Notes: generated by a model from the letters alone, not told the origin. Shown: positions 10,301-20,115, counted from the first letter of the stretch. The stretch is DNA of 64,000 nucleotides from Symbiodinium natans (GCA_905221605.1 CAJNDS010002286.1:319501-383500), one strand, 5' to 3'. A program made the numbers and translations.

Positions 10301-12969
10301 GCCGAAAATGAAGCCCACTACCCCCTCATTAAGAAATAACCCGCAGGGAGCCCCAGACCCCCTTAGTTGAGGAATACGCCTTACATTGGATTTAGGGTTT
10401 AGGGCTTAGGATTTAGGGTTTAGGGATCCATACTGCTTTTTTGAATTCCTCAGCCGCCTACCATCGCGCCACAATCTACACTTGCATAGGTAAACCCATG
10501 CCTCTACTTCCCGATGTCCTAAATCAGGTGTGGTCGTGCAGCACGAGCTGGAAACGACGCTTAGATTCGACTCAATTTCGGCTTGCGGGAGGAGAAGCCC
10601 TAAACCCCAAAGTGTTGAGGGTTCAGAGCGTTCTAGGGCTTGTAGGGTTTAGAGGCTCTAGTTGGCAACAAAAACTCTACACCCTAAACCCAGCTGTGTG
10701 TAAAGGGTCTCGGGGGCTTGAGACGTTTCATGATGTCCCCCCCCCCCCCCCCCAAGCTGGGGAATCGAAGGATGCAGGAGTGTTAGGGTTTAGGGTTTAG
10801 GGTTTAGGGTTTAGGGTTTAGGGTTTAGGGTTTAGGGTTTAGGGTTTAGGGTTTAGGGTTTAGGGTTTAGGGTTTAGGGTTTGATGCTAAGTCGCAGACT
10901 CCTTTTCAAGCCTCGAGTCTCTTGCGCCTGCAGCCTCTTTCAGCAACAGTGTCCTCCGACCTCAGGAAGAAGCACTACCTGGACTCCTTGACGCTGGGGC
11001 TGTCTTGGCACCCTAAACCCTAAACCCTAAACCCTAAACCCTAAACCCTAAACCCTAAACCCTAAACCCTAAACCCTAAACCCTAAACCCTAAACCCTAA
11101 ACCCTAAACCCTTAAACCTAAACCCTAAACCCTAAACCCTAAACCCTAAACCCTAAACCCTAAACCCTAAACCCTAAACCCTAAACCCTAAACCCTAAAC
11201 CCTAAACCCTACCTATAAACCCTAAACCCTGATTCACATGCCACAGCTGGGCCCGACCCCCAAGGGACGCACAAGTTGGGTTTGGCGTGTCGTCCTCGTG
11301 TGCAGCTTGGGGGTGTCTGCCATGTTGTAGGTGTCTCGCACCGCCCTCAGCAGCAGTGGTGGGCACGTGACGCCAGCCAGCCTTTTCTTAAACCCCGGGT
11401 TTAGAGAGGGTTCTAGGGCTTGTGATTTTATTGCCCCTCGCGCGAGGGCCAGAAAATGGCCCTAAACCCGAAACCCGAAACCCGAAACCCGAAACCCGAA
11501 ACCCGAAACCCGAAACCCATTCTTGCAAAGCCCAGGAAGGCCCTCTACGAAGCCATCGACGAGGATTCCTCTGGGATGATCACCAGAGAGATGTTGGAGG
11601 CCTCCTTTCAGAATGAGTCCCCGCCAGCATTCGGGGGGCTTTAAACATTTAGGGTTTAGGGTAGTTTCGGGTGTAGAAGGTAAAGGGTGTAGGGTTTAGG
11701 GTTTAGGGCCTATTTTGCCTACTTTTTTGCTTTCTTCTTTTTAGGGGGGGGGGGGGGGGGGGGAGGGGTGTCCTCTTCGTGAAGAGTATTAAGGCCTAAT
11801 GCCCTGAACCCTGAAGCCTAAGAATTGGTTTCAGGGTACCAACTCGAGCACGCGCCCTTTCTATGTGTCGGTTTAGGGTTTAGGGCTTAGGGCTTAGGGC
11901 TTAGGGCTTAGGGTTTAGGGTTTGATTCACCTTGTGAGAAACGCGCGCCGCGATGTTTGCAGAATGCGGCTTGAGATTCCAGGGTGCGCCACAGTTTCCA
12001 GCACAAGCTCGACACTTCGACGGTGTACGAAAATAAGGGACCCCCTTAGAGGGGGCCCCCGAAAAATAGTGTGGCGTTTAGGGTTCAGGGATTCGGGATT
12101 CTTGGGGGTTTACGAAAATACGGGACCCGAAACCCCCCACTTTTGTGCTCTGCAGCACCAAAACACCCTGGAAGAGGTTGAGGACAGTCATTTAGGTTCA
12201 CCGGTCACATGCCAAGATGGGCTATCAGGCCTGAGAATCCCCATAATTTAACCTTATACAAGCCTTTTTTAAGGGGGTTGTAGGGTGCAACAGCCCATCC
12301 ATCACGCTCTTCGTGTGCGCTGTCTGCGCCCAGGAAAGCGTCCTGGCATATCTCAGCGCTCTGCTGCTTTCCCGCACGTTTGTGTATGAACCCCAAATTT
12401 GTTGGGATTACTTGTACCCTGCGTTACGACATAATCCAAAAAGGTATACGGACCCTAAACCTGTTGAGCCTTGATTTTTTCTAGTGCCCAAGGAAACTTC
12501 GGTCTCTTTGGGGCATCACGTACCTCGGGAACTATGAAGGGTGCTCTTACCCGACTCTTAAATACTCATGAACTTTTGTGGTTTAGGGAATCAGGTAGAA
12601 GGGATGCATATCGTGATGCTTGACTCATTCCTTCAAGGGGTCTCGTGGGTCCTTGAGGTTTTACCTCGCAGTATGATACTGGGATTCCCCAGCCACCCTA
12701 GCCACAACTCCATAATTGAGTCTATCCTCGAGGTAGCTACATGCGGGCATTTGGAAGATTCATGTACACATGAAAAAATGCCGGAACCTCAAGCCCCTGA
12801 AGCCCTGAAAGGACATTGCCATGTCGCTACCCTAAACCCTAAACCCTAAACCCAAAACCCTAAACCCTAAACCCTAGATCCACTGGATGCCAGGAAGCTG
12901 AACACACCGGACGCGTCCACGCTCTTTGACCTTCTCGACTTCGACCAGTCGGATGCCATCGACATCGAT
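1280..12969 (+). CDS. single-domain voltage-gated cation channel with C-terminal EF-hands (multi-exon, partial)
   Basis: Plasma-membrane (or other membrane) voltage-gated cation channel. Fourteen short exons are read in order on the + strand: S1, S2, S2-S3 loop, S3, two S4 exons, S4-S5 linker plus S5, pre-pore, pore loop, post-pore, two S6 exons, and two EF-hand exons. Once spliced, S4 has arginines every third residue. The pore loop reads AGGNNW where Na/Ca channels carry the selectivity filter, and S6 reads VVNIVTGVFV. Codon phase is kept at eight junctions. Only one six-segment domain is seen, which fits single-domain protist channels of the EukCat/BacNav-like kind with calcium-sensing EF-hands; a further domain upstream of the window cannot be excluded. 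The start codon, an S3b exon, the S5-pore turret and the C-terminus after EF2 are not found. Introns are 200-2000 nt and full of telomeric heptamers and inverted-repeat elements. Ion selectivity cannot be read from the sequence. Confidence 0.82.
2218..2260 (+). CDS. channel exon: S2 segment
   Basis: Acceptor AG at 2216-2217. The frame reads LQVSFTAFFAIEL, which matches the S2 signature (aromatic, phenylalanines, then a membrane-end acidic residue that pairs with S4 arginines). A GT donor at 2261 ends the exon in phase 2, and this joins in frame to the exon at 2582. Confidence 0.68.
2582..2624 (+). CDS. channel exon: S2-S3 loop
   Basis: Acceptor AG at 2580-2581. The frame reads HWWSEGFLGFLKSE and links S2 to S3: the phase-2 end of the S2 exon is completed here, and a GC donor at 2625 gives phase 0 into the S3 exon. 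Fit of both phases is the main support. Confidence 0.62.
2930..2971 (+). CDS. channel exon: S3 segment
   Basis: Acceptor AG at 2928-2929. The frame reads DVGWHVLDILLLFQ, the usual start of S3 (Trp, then a Leu/Phe-Asp pair entering the membrane). A GC donor at 2972 would end the exon in phase 0. The next exon between S3 and S4 was not recognised in the 2 kb that follow. Confidence 0.66.
3701..3910 (+). repeat. (ATT/ACT)n microsatellite
   Basis: Long run of ATT, ACT and AGT triplets in a channel intron. An open frame of Ile/Thr/Ser repeats across it is a by-product of the repeat. Confidence 0.9.
4135..4240. mobile_element. inverted-repeat element B, copy 1
   Basis: Left end GGGATGTTCCCCTTATAC, right end GTATAAGGGGGAACATC, with inner complementary blocks CAGTCCTTAGCAGGGAT / ATCCCTATTTAGGACTG. 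Non-coding, in the channel intron before the S4 exons. Related copies lie at 50804 and 54657. Confidence 0.65.
4468..4568. mobile_element. inverted-repeat element F, copy 1
   Basis: Begins near AGGACCCAGAGTAGGCCC and ends with AAAAGGGTACCCTTCTC...CCAAGG. It shares the block AGGxCCxGAGTAGGCCCTTATT and an AAAxGGGxACCCTTTxxATTCC tail with copies at 21706, 23815 and 54112. Non-coding. Confidence 0.5.
4571..4678 (+). repeat. variant telomeric array, TTTGGGG units
   Basis: Starts and ends with TTTAGGG but the core is about twelve TTTGGGG units, a ciliate-like variant of the local heptamer. Confidence 0.9.
4950..4991 (+). CDS. channel exon: S4 voltage sensor, first half
   Basis: Acceptor AG at 4948-4949. 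The frame reads FTVVRGIRVVRILR, with arginines at every third position. The GC donor at 4992 (phase 0) joins directly to the exon at 5196, giving six arginines at spacing three, which is the voltage-sensor signature. Confidence 0.87.
5196..5238 (+). CDS. channel exon: S4 second half and start of S4-S5 linker
   Basis: Acceptor AG at 5194-5195 lies just after a poly-G run. The frame reads VVRASRVMQMCREL and continues the Arg-x-x-Arg ladder. A GC donor at 5239 leaves phase 1, which the GT at the start of the 5700 exon completes to an Arg codon, giving the linker REL-R-MMVFS. Confidence 0.86.
5263..5595 (+). repeat. variant telomeric arrays, 8-mer TTTAGGGG then 9-mer TTTTAGGGG
   Basis: About 27 TTTAGGGG octamers (one with a T in place of G) switch at about 5482 to about eleven TTTTAGGGG nonamers, then back to TTTAGGG. 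It lies in the 461-base intron between the two exons that encode the S4-S5 region. Confidence 0.95.
5700..5796 (+). CDS. channel exon: S4-S5 linker and S5
   Basis: Acceptor AG at 5698-5699. The frame reads MMVFSTVNCLKSVLW (linker helix), then a hydrophobic S5 helix ITIIFSVIFYMFAIVF. The Leu-Lys-Ser-x-x-Trp turn into S5 is typical of voltage-gated Na/Ca channels. A GT donor at 5797 ends it; without splicing the frame stops four codons later. Confidence 0.88.
5814..5919. mobile_element. short inverted-repeat element D (MITE/introner-like)
   Basis: Starts GGGTAGTTCTC and ends GAGAACTACCC, an 11-base perfect inverted repeat. It has no coding capacity and lies 17 bases after the S5 exon donor inside the channel intron. 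Confidence 0.65.
6917..7070 (+). repeat. poly-G tract with scattered C, A and T
   Basis: About 150 bases, more than 85 percent G, in the channel intron before the pre-pore exon. Glycine- or proline-rich open frames on both strands here are artefacts of composition. Strong G-quadruplex potential. Confidence 0.95.
7178..7200 (+). CDS. channel exon: pre-pore segment
   Basis: Reads DVRYLGS in the position where related channels have an aromatic-Gly-Ser motif before the pore helix. A GT donor at 7201 (phase 2) joins in frame to the pore exon as ...LGS-K-LSLYM. No AG lies just upstream, so the left edge is not defined. Confidence 0.6.
7787..7829 (+). CDS. channel exon: pore helix and selectivity filter
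   Basis: Acceptor AG at 7785-7786 (an alternative lies at 7777-7778). The frame reads LSLYMAMAGGNNWT. This matches the pore-loop pattern of one-domain channels, with Gly-Gly-x-x-Trp at the filter. The GT donor at 7830 is phase 0. The two asparagines sit where acidic residues often control Ca2+ selectivity. Confidence 0.87.
8016..8196 (+). repeat. 12-mer tandem repeat CCCCGAAACATA, two blocks
   Basis: Twelve or more degenerate CCCCGAAACATA units in two blocks separated by 40 bases of unique sequence, inside the intron between the pore exon and the exon at 8429. The minus-strand frame gives repeated Tyr-Val-Ser-Gly / Met-Phe-Arg-Gly, which I take as chance. Confidence 0.9.
8429..8465 (+). CDS. 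channel exon: post-pore linker
   Basis: Acceptor AG at 8427-8428. The frame reads VYYSALASMDNG. Phase 0 matches the end of the pore exon, and a GC donor at 8466 in phase 1 is completed by CG at 8859 to an Ala codon. The length and Tyr-Tyr position fit the segment between filter and S6. Confidence 0.66.
8786..9040 (-). repeat. CCCTAAA arrays flanking the S6 exon
   Basis: Two CCCTAAA arrays (8786-8838 and 8972-9040) lie on either side of the exon at 8859-8904. Here both are C-rich, an exception to the C-before, G-after trend. Confidence 0.9.
8859..8904 (+). CDS. channel exon: S6, first half
   Basis: Acceptor AG at 8857-8858. The frame reads LAEVFLLYITFMLF, a hydrophobic helix. The GT donor at 8905 ends in phase 2 and is completed by G at 9959, giving FMLF-L-FAVVNIVTG. 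The 11 bases before the exon match the 3' end of the dinoflagellate spliced leader (see findings). Confidence 0.82.
9959..10019 (+). CDS. channel exon: S6, second half, and cytoplasmic start
   Basis: Acceptor AG at 9957-9958, six bases after a CCCTAAA array. The frame reads FAVVNIVTGVFVDAAMQSSR, the strongly conserved S6 gate region with its Asn and the Thr-Gly-x-Phe-Val exit. The GC at 10020 is the likely donor; the frame stays open a little further, so the edge may be up to 10 bases later. Confidence 0.88.
10784..11230. repeat. telomeric arrays, G-rich (10784-10882) then C-rich (11011-11230)
   Basis: A TTTAGGG array of about 14 units, 130 bases of unique sequence, then about 30 CCCTAAA units. 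The pair is inverted and both lie in the intron between S6 and EF-hand 1, so the transcript could form a long hairpin. Confidence 0.95.
11461..11518 (-). repeat. variant array (CCCGAAA)n
   Basis: Eight CCCGAAA units directly upstream of the EF-hand 1 exon. A one-base variant of CCCTAAA that has been homogenised locally. Confidence 0.92.
11536..11611 (+). CDS. channel exon: EF-hand 1
   Basis: Acceptor AG at 11534-11535. The frame reads KALYEAIDEDSSGMITREML. The loop D-E-D-S-S-G-M-I-T has the expected Asp1, Asp3, Ser5, Gly6 and Ile8. Position 12 is Met where Glu normally gives bidentate Ca2+ binding, with Glu one residue earlier, so Ca2+ affinity may be reduced. It follows S6, as in EF-hand-coupled protist channels. 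Confidence 0.83.
12894..12969 (+). CDS. channel exon: EF-hand 2
   Basis: Acceptor AG at 12892-12893. The frame reads KLNTPDASTLFDLLDFDQ and on through S-D-A-I-D-I-D-D. The loop has Asp1, Asp3, Ser5, Ile8 and Asp12; position 6 is Asp in place of the usual Gly. Leu-Phe-x-Leu-Leu-Asp before the loop is typical of the second EF-hand in this channel class. The donor is uncertain (possibly GA at 12970). Confidence 0.8.
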
Positions 12970-13904
12970 GATCCTGGGCCTGTTATTGTTATTATCACTA
13001 TAACTGTTATAATTGAAATCCCCACGCTTCACGTTCTCCCCATAAACCATGTGTTTGAGCATCGGAAGGACGTGTTCACCTGTTTCGGGGGCACCGCGCT
13101 GCCCCCGCCGGCTCTCTGATGCTTCTAAGCCCCGATAATATGGGGACTTACGAGAATAAGGGGCCCTAATTTAGACCTTCAAGTAGTAGGGTTCCCTTTT
13201 AAGAAGGACCCCCAATACGGTACCCCCTTCTGTTCGGAAGCCCCCATCTGCTGCGAAGGAGTTTCTTCTGGGCTGCTACAACCTCCATGGCGATGCATCG
13301 ATTCTTGGGTGGCAGGGTTGAGGGTTGCTGGATGTTTGGGATGTGCTCTTGGGCGGGCGTGTAGTGTCCCCACCGGGCTGCGAGCCATGGCTACTTGTGG
13401 CTTCGCCATTCCTTGATGCGTAGATGCACAGAGCTTCTTTATCTGGCAGAGGTGAGCTCGCAAAGCTGCCCATGCGAGCAGAAATAGTTGTAAGCGCTTG
13501 CGCGCGCCGGACTGATTTCCCCTGACTTAAGACGATCGCAACCTCCACACCCCCAACCGGATCTTCCTCCTTGGGCCATTGTCTAAACCCAAAGACAGGC
13601 TGACTTGTCAGAGAGCTGGTATATAGGACCACCGTTCTGTTTGTCTCTCCTGGTATACTTGTAAGAGTTTTAAGTAGGGTTTAGGGTTTAGCGTTTAGGG
13701 TTTAGGGTCTAGGGTTTAGGGTTTAGGGTTTAGGGTGGTTATTACCCCCTTACTTAGGGGCCTTCGCTTCTAACCCTACTTGTCAGTACCCATGAACCTT
13801 CAAGTGGGGGTTTACGAAAATGGGGGACCCCAACATGTACCCCGAATATCCCTAAACCCTAAACCCCAAGCCGTTGCCTTCTCCGAGCGCTTCATAACTA
13901 GGAT

Positions 13905-14012
13905 GCCCAGTAGTGCCCTTATTCCCTTTTTTGGGGGTTTAGGTTCCCCTATAAACCCCTTGAAGCAAAAAAGGGCACCCTTTTTAAGCCTAGGTTACTG
14001 GGCAGCCTAGAC
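13905..14012. mobile_element. inverted-repeat element F-like, copy 2
   Basis: Contains GCCCAGTAGTGCCCTTATTCCC and AAAAAAGGGCACCCTTTTT blocks of the F family, ending in TACTGGGCAGCCTAG, which is complementary to CTAGGATGCCCAGTA at the left end. Confidence 0.5.
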
Positions 14013-15293
14013 AAGCAGAATCAACATTTTTGTGTCGGTTCCCGCACGTCCTTCGCACAACTCTTCCCCGATGCCCGATTCTGCTGCAATGCCCTAAATG
14101 GCACCGCGATACTCCTTCCAGCTCAGAACTTCTCAGGGTTTAGGGTTTAGGGTTTAGGGTTTAGGGTTTAGAGTTTAGGGTCTAGGGTTTAGGGTTTAGG
14201 GTTTAGGACGATTCCACCATCCAGGAACATTGATGTCAAGTTGACCCATGCAGAAGCGACTTGGCTGTTACTTCGCAGTAGAGTAGGGCACCTTTACCTT
14301 TTTTGGGGGTAGGATACTCCCCATAATACAATCCCAAAGGTAAACCCTAAACCCTAAACCCTAAACCCTAAACCCTCAACCCTCAACCCTCAACCCTCAA
14401 CCCTAAACCCTAAACCCTAAACCCTAAACCCTAAACCCTAAACCCTAAACCCTAAACCCTAAACCCTAAACCCTAAACCCTAAACCCTAAACCCTAAACC
14501 CTAAACCCTAAACCCTAAACCCTAAACCCTAACCTTAGTTCCCCTAGGATACTGGACAACCTAGGTTAAAACACAAGGGCCGCCACACCTGAAACTTGTG
14601 AAGCTCTTCGAGGGCCCCGAAACCCGGACCGGAAACTCCAAAATCCTTGGGTTTAGGGTTTAGGGTTTAGGGTTTCGGGTTTAGGGTTTAGGGTTTAGGG
14701 TTGCGCCCTATACTATACCCCCCTTCCCCCCAAGAAACGTGGGACGGGGGCTCGAGCAGAGAAGGGCCCCCGCAAGACAAACAACGTCATGCCTCACACT
14801 GGCTTCAATTTCTTCTGTCAACCTGAGGTGGTTGATACCAACTTGTTGGGGGTTTAGGGTTTAGGGTTTAGGGTTTAGGGTTTAGGGTTTAGGGTTTAGG
14901 GTTTAGGGTTTAGGGTTTAGGGTTTAGGGTTTAGGGTTTAGGGTTTAGCAACTTACGAGAGCATGGTGGCCCCTCTCGACCCCTGTTAAGTCCGGCAGCG
15001 CACGGAATTCCGACTCGCCTTGTATGGCGCCATGCGCCTGAGAAGCAGGGAGCCCCAAAACCCTAAACCCTAAACCCTTAAGCAACCCCCCCCCCTCCCC
15101 CCCGACGCAAGAGAGCAATCAAGAAAGTACACCCCTGACGCCCGGAAACCCCCATCCCCCGAAACGATCCCAAGTCCCCAAACACCCTCAACCCTAAACC
15201 CTAAACCATAAACTCTCAACCCTAAACCCTAGAAACCCTAAACCACTAACCCCAAGAACCCCCAAACCCGGTGATCCCCTGCCCCTCTCGCAG

Positions 15294-15353
15294 GTCAGGT
15301 TTGTGAAGGAGACGTTGCTGGACCTCATCGAAGACGTCCACGAACCCCGGAAG
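15294..15353 (+). CDS. unassigned exon candidate
   Basis: After the acceptor CGCAG at 15289-15293 the frame reads VRFVKETLLDLIEDVHEPRK, a balanced, helix-like sequence unlike the repeat-derived frames around it. No family recognised. It could belong to the 3' part of the channel gene or to an unseen gene. Confidence 0.4.
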
Positions 15354-16844
15354 CAGAGTTTGTGGACTGTTTGTGGTTTATAGGGCTTGAGGGTTTGGGG
15401 TTTAGGGTTGAGGGTTTGAGGGTGTAGCATAGTTTGTATCTATGTATAGGGCTGGGGGGTAAGTAGGGTGTCCTTCAAAGCCTGGAAGGCTTAGGGAATC
15501 TGAAGCCCTGGGCTCTAGAACGCGAAACCCTAAACCGTAAACCCTAAACCCCTAACCCAAAACCCAAAACCCTAAACCCTAGAAAAGAGCCCTGGGAGTT
15601 CAGGGTTAGAGAATCCAGGCTCCGGAGCTTATTCCGCCGGCTTCAACAGGTTGACGCCTTTCGACCCATGTCCCCTTTGTTTCTTGGGCTGGGTCTGAAC
15701 AAAGATTCTAGATGTATATTAGATGGGATATATTGCAGAATATTTTGTATATAAATAAACAAATAAGCAAATAAATAAAAAATATATATATATGTATATA
15801 TACATATTGGTATTTCTGTATGTTCGCTTCGATGTAGTTTTTTTCTAAGCATACTATCTCTACGGTGCCGAGGGGTGCCTTTGAGCATGTCTTGCTACGT
15901 GCTACACTCCGCTTTGTGGTGTTTTGTCCTCGCGCCGCCCGCAGAAGAAAGGAAGGTACATGCAGGCATGCATACGCGAGCCATTTTGCTCAGTTTCACG
16001 CGCCCTCAGAAAGTGACTCATCGAGTGTCTTTCCACGCCAGCAGATCGGCTCCCACTCCTCGCTCTCTTGTGCCTCAAGCCCTGCCAACGCCGCAAACGC
16101 ATATGCACCCACTCTTGCGGCAACAGCAATAACTTAAGCAGATTATCCCGGGTTGCATTGTACACTTGTAGGGTTGGTATATGGGTCTGACTGAATCCAT
16201 TGGTTTGGTATATAGTAGAAATCCCCATAGAGGGTTTTTTAGGGCTTAGGATATGTAACATAAATCTTTTGGAATCCAAACCCTAAACCCTAAACCCTAA
16301 ACCCTGAACCCTAAACCCTAAACCCTAAACCCTAAACCCTAAACCCTAAACCCTAAACCCTGAACCCTGAACCCTGAACCCTAAACCCTAAACCCTAAAC
16401 CCTAAACCCTAAATCCTAAACCCTAAACTAAACCCTAAGCTTGTCAGCGCAGGAAATGAAGCAACAGCTGCCTGGAAATCCCTCTCAGCCGACGAGCGGG
16501 CTTGAGCCCGGGAATTCAGAGCCTCTTATGCCTCAAACCCTAAACCCTAAACCCTAAACCCTAAACCCTAAACCCTAAACCCTAAACCCTAAACCCTAAA
16601 CCCTAAACCCTAAACCCTAAACCCTAAAAACCCAGACCCTCAAGCCCCGCAAAACCCTAAGGGCCCTCGAAACCCGAATTACAGACCCTAAGCCTTCACG
16701 CCCACAACCCACAACCCACAACCCTCAACCCTCAACCCTCAACCCTCAACCCTAAACCCTAAACCCTAAACCCTACACCCCCCAAAAGACCCTAAAGACA
16801 CCCTCGGCGTGGGGCCCTGTGGGTCCACCTTTGGGCTGCTCATA

Positions 16845-17110
16845 CTTGGAGGTCCGTGGCACTTATTAAACAATTATTGAAGGGTTTAGGGTTTAGGGTT
16901 TAGGGTTTAGGGTTTAGGGTTTAGGGTTTAGGGTTTAGGGTTTAGGGTTTAGGGTTTAGGGTTTAGGGTTAGTGCTTATAAGGGCATTCATTAGACAATT
17001 ATAATTGTACTTCTAACCCACTTGTCAGCCCCTGGAGTGCCCCAATATGGTGACAAGTACAGTTAAAACTACAGTCGGAATTGGTTAATAAGTACCATGA
17101 GCCTCCAAGT
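16845..17110. mobile_element. inverted-repeat element A, copy 1, split by a telomeric array
   Basis: Left end CTTGGAGGTCCGTGGCACTT, right end AAGTACCATGAGCCTCCAAG. About 90 bases of perfect TTTAGGG (16880-16969) interrupt the left part, which separates this copy from intact ones of about 110-120 bases. Confidence 0.65.
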
Positions 17111-19235
17111 AGGCAGCTGCAAAGTTACGCCTTGCAAGGGAATTCGCTTCCCAACTGGCTGGTTCTTAGTAGGGAGTGAGGGAAGGAGTGAACCCTTACC
17201 AGGTATTTTTGTTGGGTCCGAATTCCTGCAGTTCCTACTAAGAACCAGGGGGCCAAAGTTTGATGTGAGAGTTTCCGAAATTAGGGGATGTAAGGGCTAG
17301 TCACTAAATGTTTGATGTGGAAGTCGGTGTGGTTTAGGGTTTAGGGCTTAGGGCTTACGGTTTGTAGGGCTTAAGGTACCGTATTGGGGGCCTTTATGAT
17401 AAGGGGAACCGACCGTTTTAAGGTCTGCATTCCCCCCTGACTATCGTAAGCTCCCATGCCATGCAACGAAGCTCTGCAGACTCGAGGTGGAGAAGAGAGG
17501 GGGGAACATGACCGGGGTTCAACAGTCAGTGTCTAAACATGCTTCAGAAGTCGACTTTCTTTTTTGGGGCTTTGGGGGGGTGGGGGGGGTTCGGGTGGGG
17601 TTTGGGGGCAGGGGGGGGCGGGCGGGGGCGTTGTCACTGTGCGCCACTTTGCACCCAAGCTCTTCATGTACCTGGGTTTGGTGGTCGAGGGTTTTTGCGA
17701 GCGGCCAGTACACATTATGATGGTGCATGACACCATCATGGCACTATTGGCACGATCATGACAGTACATTATCACCCGGCTGGTCTACGCGTGCACCGCA
17801 CTACAGGGGCCTGAGTAGTTGCTGACGCTGCCTTGCTCTGCTTGAGGGTTTTGCAGCAAGACATGCCGTCACAGCGTCTATCCCTACAGCGAGCATACTG
17901 TTGTTAACAGCTTGGTACATGTTCCCGCACAAAGCTTTGACTTTTCTGGAACAAGGAGCGCGCGGTCGCACATGCCCATTCCAAACACCGATGTTTACAG
18001 CATCTTCGTGTTCTTCGTACGTCACTTCCCCAAGCATTCTTGACGTTTCTGGAACAAGGAGCGGAGTTGCGACAGTCGAGTGAATTACTACAGTGTTCTG
18101 AGTCCCTGTGCGCCCTCCGAACATGCAACGCAGAAAAGGCTTGGGATTCTGAAAAAGACGGGCTCTCCACGGCCGACTAATGCTTCCCCTTCCACTTCGA
18201 GCAATGGCAGCTTCGATCTGCATATCCTCTTCCACTGGAGCTCCAGTCATGCAAAGCGCTGTATGGAGCGACAAGTTATACATTTTGAACAACTTTTATC
18301 AACATGGGCCGGCAGTTTCCTGGTACCCACTACAAGTTTTTTCGTACCTCGGGTGCACTTTGGTAGGGGTTTAGGGTTTTCGGGCTTAGGGTTTGGGGTT
18401 TAGGGTTTAGGGTTTAGGGGTACTTTGGTAACGAAGGTCCATCTGGACACCAGGGCTCAAGGCCCCAGCCCTCTCGAACTCCCTGGGGGCCGTATTTCAA
18501 GTGCGAGGGCCGCGAGGGCCCTAATTTTCGACTGCGTGTGGAAGTAGGCTGTAGGGTTTAGGGTTTAGGGTTCAGGGTTCAGGGTTTAGGGTTCAGGGTT
18601 TAGGGTTTAGGAGGGTTTAGGGTTTAGGGTTTAGGGTTTAGGGTTTAGGGTTTAGGGTTTAGGGTTTAGGGTTTAGGGGATCCCGTAGGCCACACCTGCG
18701 ACTAAACGAGTTGACAATGCAGGGTGGCGGCCGTTGAGCTTTGCTTGCTGTGTACACTTGTGGGTTACAGTGATGTGAAAGCATGCTTGCGATAGGCCAT
18801 TCAAGAGCCTTGAAAGCCCTAAACCCTCAACCCTCAACCCTAAACTCTAAACCTGGGTTTTGGAGTACTGTACTTTAATACTTTTTTTGGTTCTGGGTTC
18901 CTATTATAGCTACTTATACCTAAAAAGTATATACTTTTTTTCCAGGGTCTACTCCAAAGGTAGGAAACCCTAAACCTTGGAAAGTTAAAGTGCTTCATGC
19001 TCAGCCAGCCTCTTCACACGCAGCGCGCCGGATCGAGCGAAAGTACAGCGTGCGCTATGGCCGTTGCTGCTTCCGTGTGAGACAATCCAGCTGTAGCGAA
19101 GAAGAATGCACAGTGCCATCTCGATTGTGCTTACACCCTGAACCGTAAGCCTACAGCCTAAGCCCTAAACCCTAAACCGGTCTTTTTGGGGGTACGTACT
19201 CAAAATTTGGCTCCGCACTGGCAGTTCCTCTGCAG

Positions 19236-19298
19236 GAACCGATGTCTGCAAACTGGTCTGACTGGTTTGATGCAGCATACCCGGCCTTTATCAGGACC
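19236..19298 (+). CDS. unassigned exon candidate
   Basis: After the acceptor TGCAG at 19231-19235 the frame reads EPMSANWSDWFDAAYPAFIR. The composition (Trp, Tyr, Asp) looks like real protein. The frame stays open on both sides (about 19184-19353). No family recognised. Confidence 0.42.
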
Positions 19299-19497
19299 TT
19301 ATGCCCCCACTTACTTCCTCGTGTGCTTGCCTTGGAACACCTCTATGGGTTTAGGGCTTATGAGGGTTTACGGTTTAGGGTTTAGGGTTTTGGGGCTATG
19401 TATCATCCACTTGGGCCGCAAGCTGGCAGCCATGCAGCCACGATCACACAAAGGATTAGGGTTTAGGGTTTAGGGTTTAGGGTTTAGGGTTTAGGGT

Positions 19498-19511
19498 TGA
19501 TGGTTTAGGGT

Positions 19512-19557
<46 letters not shown>

Positions 19558-19560
19558 GGT
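19498..19560 (+). repeat. variant array (TTGAGGG)n
   Basis: Eight TTGAGGG units next to a TTTAGGG array; a locally homogenised variant. Confidence 0.9.
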
Positions 19561-19924
19561 CCTGAATAGCTGCCCTGAGATGTTTTCTGACGCACAAAGT
19601 CTCCCATCAGCATCCCGACCCGGGAACCCAAGCCCTTACAACCCTGAGCAACACTAGGCCCTAAACCCTAAACCCTACACCCTAAACCCGAAACCCTAAA
19701 CCCTAAACCCTAAACCGCTCTTATTGCCGATGTTGGCCAGAAGGGAAGCATGCGAATGCAGGAGCCTTACTAAGATGAGCCCCTCAGCAGACAAACTATT
19801 GGAATATCAAGCACACATACCGACAACAATTGAATCTAGTTACTTCCAGCCCCCCCCCCCCCCCCCCCCGGCCAAAATCCTCATCAAACAAGGCCCCTAT
19901 TTGGTAAACTCTAAACCCTAAACC

Positions 19925-20055
19925 CTAAACCTACACCCCATACACCCCTACAAACCTCCCTACACCCCTACACCCCCACGCCCCTACACCCCTACACCCC
20001 TACACCCCTACACCCCTACATACCCCCCAACACGCCTAACACCCCTACACCCAAC
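19925..20055 (-). repeat. (CACCCCTA)n degenerate octamer repeat
   Basis: Runs of CACCCCTA with indels following CCCTAAA units at 19908-19930. Confidence 0.85.
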
Positions 20056-20115
20056 CCTCCCACATGCTACAGCCCCTGTCAAAAACCCCCCCGAAGCATA
20101 GCGCAGCCATGCGAT

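Noticed and set aside
17801-18292. 163-codon minus ORF
   Set aside because: It spans a diverged direct repeat and has no family motif. Left as unassigned sequence.
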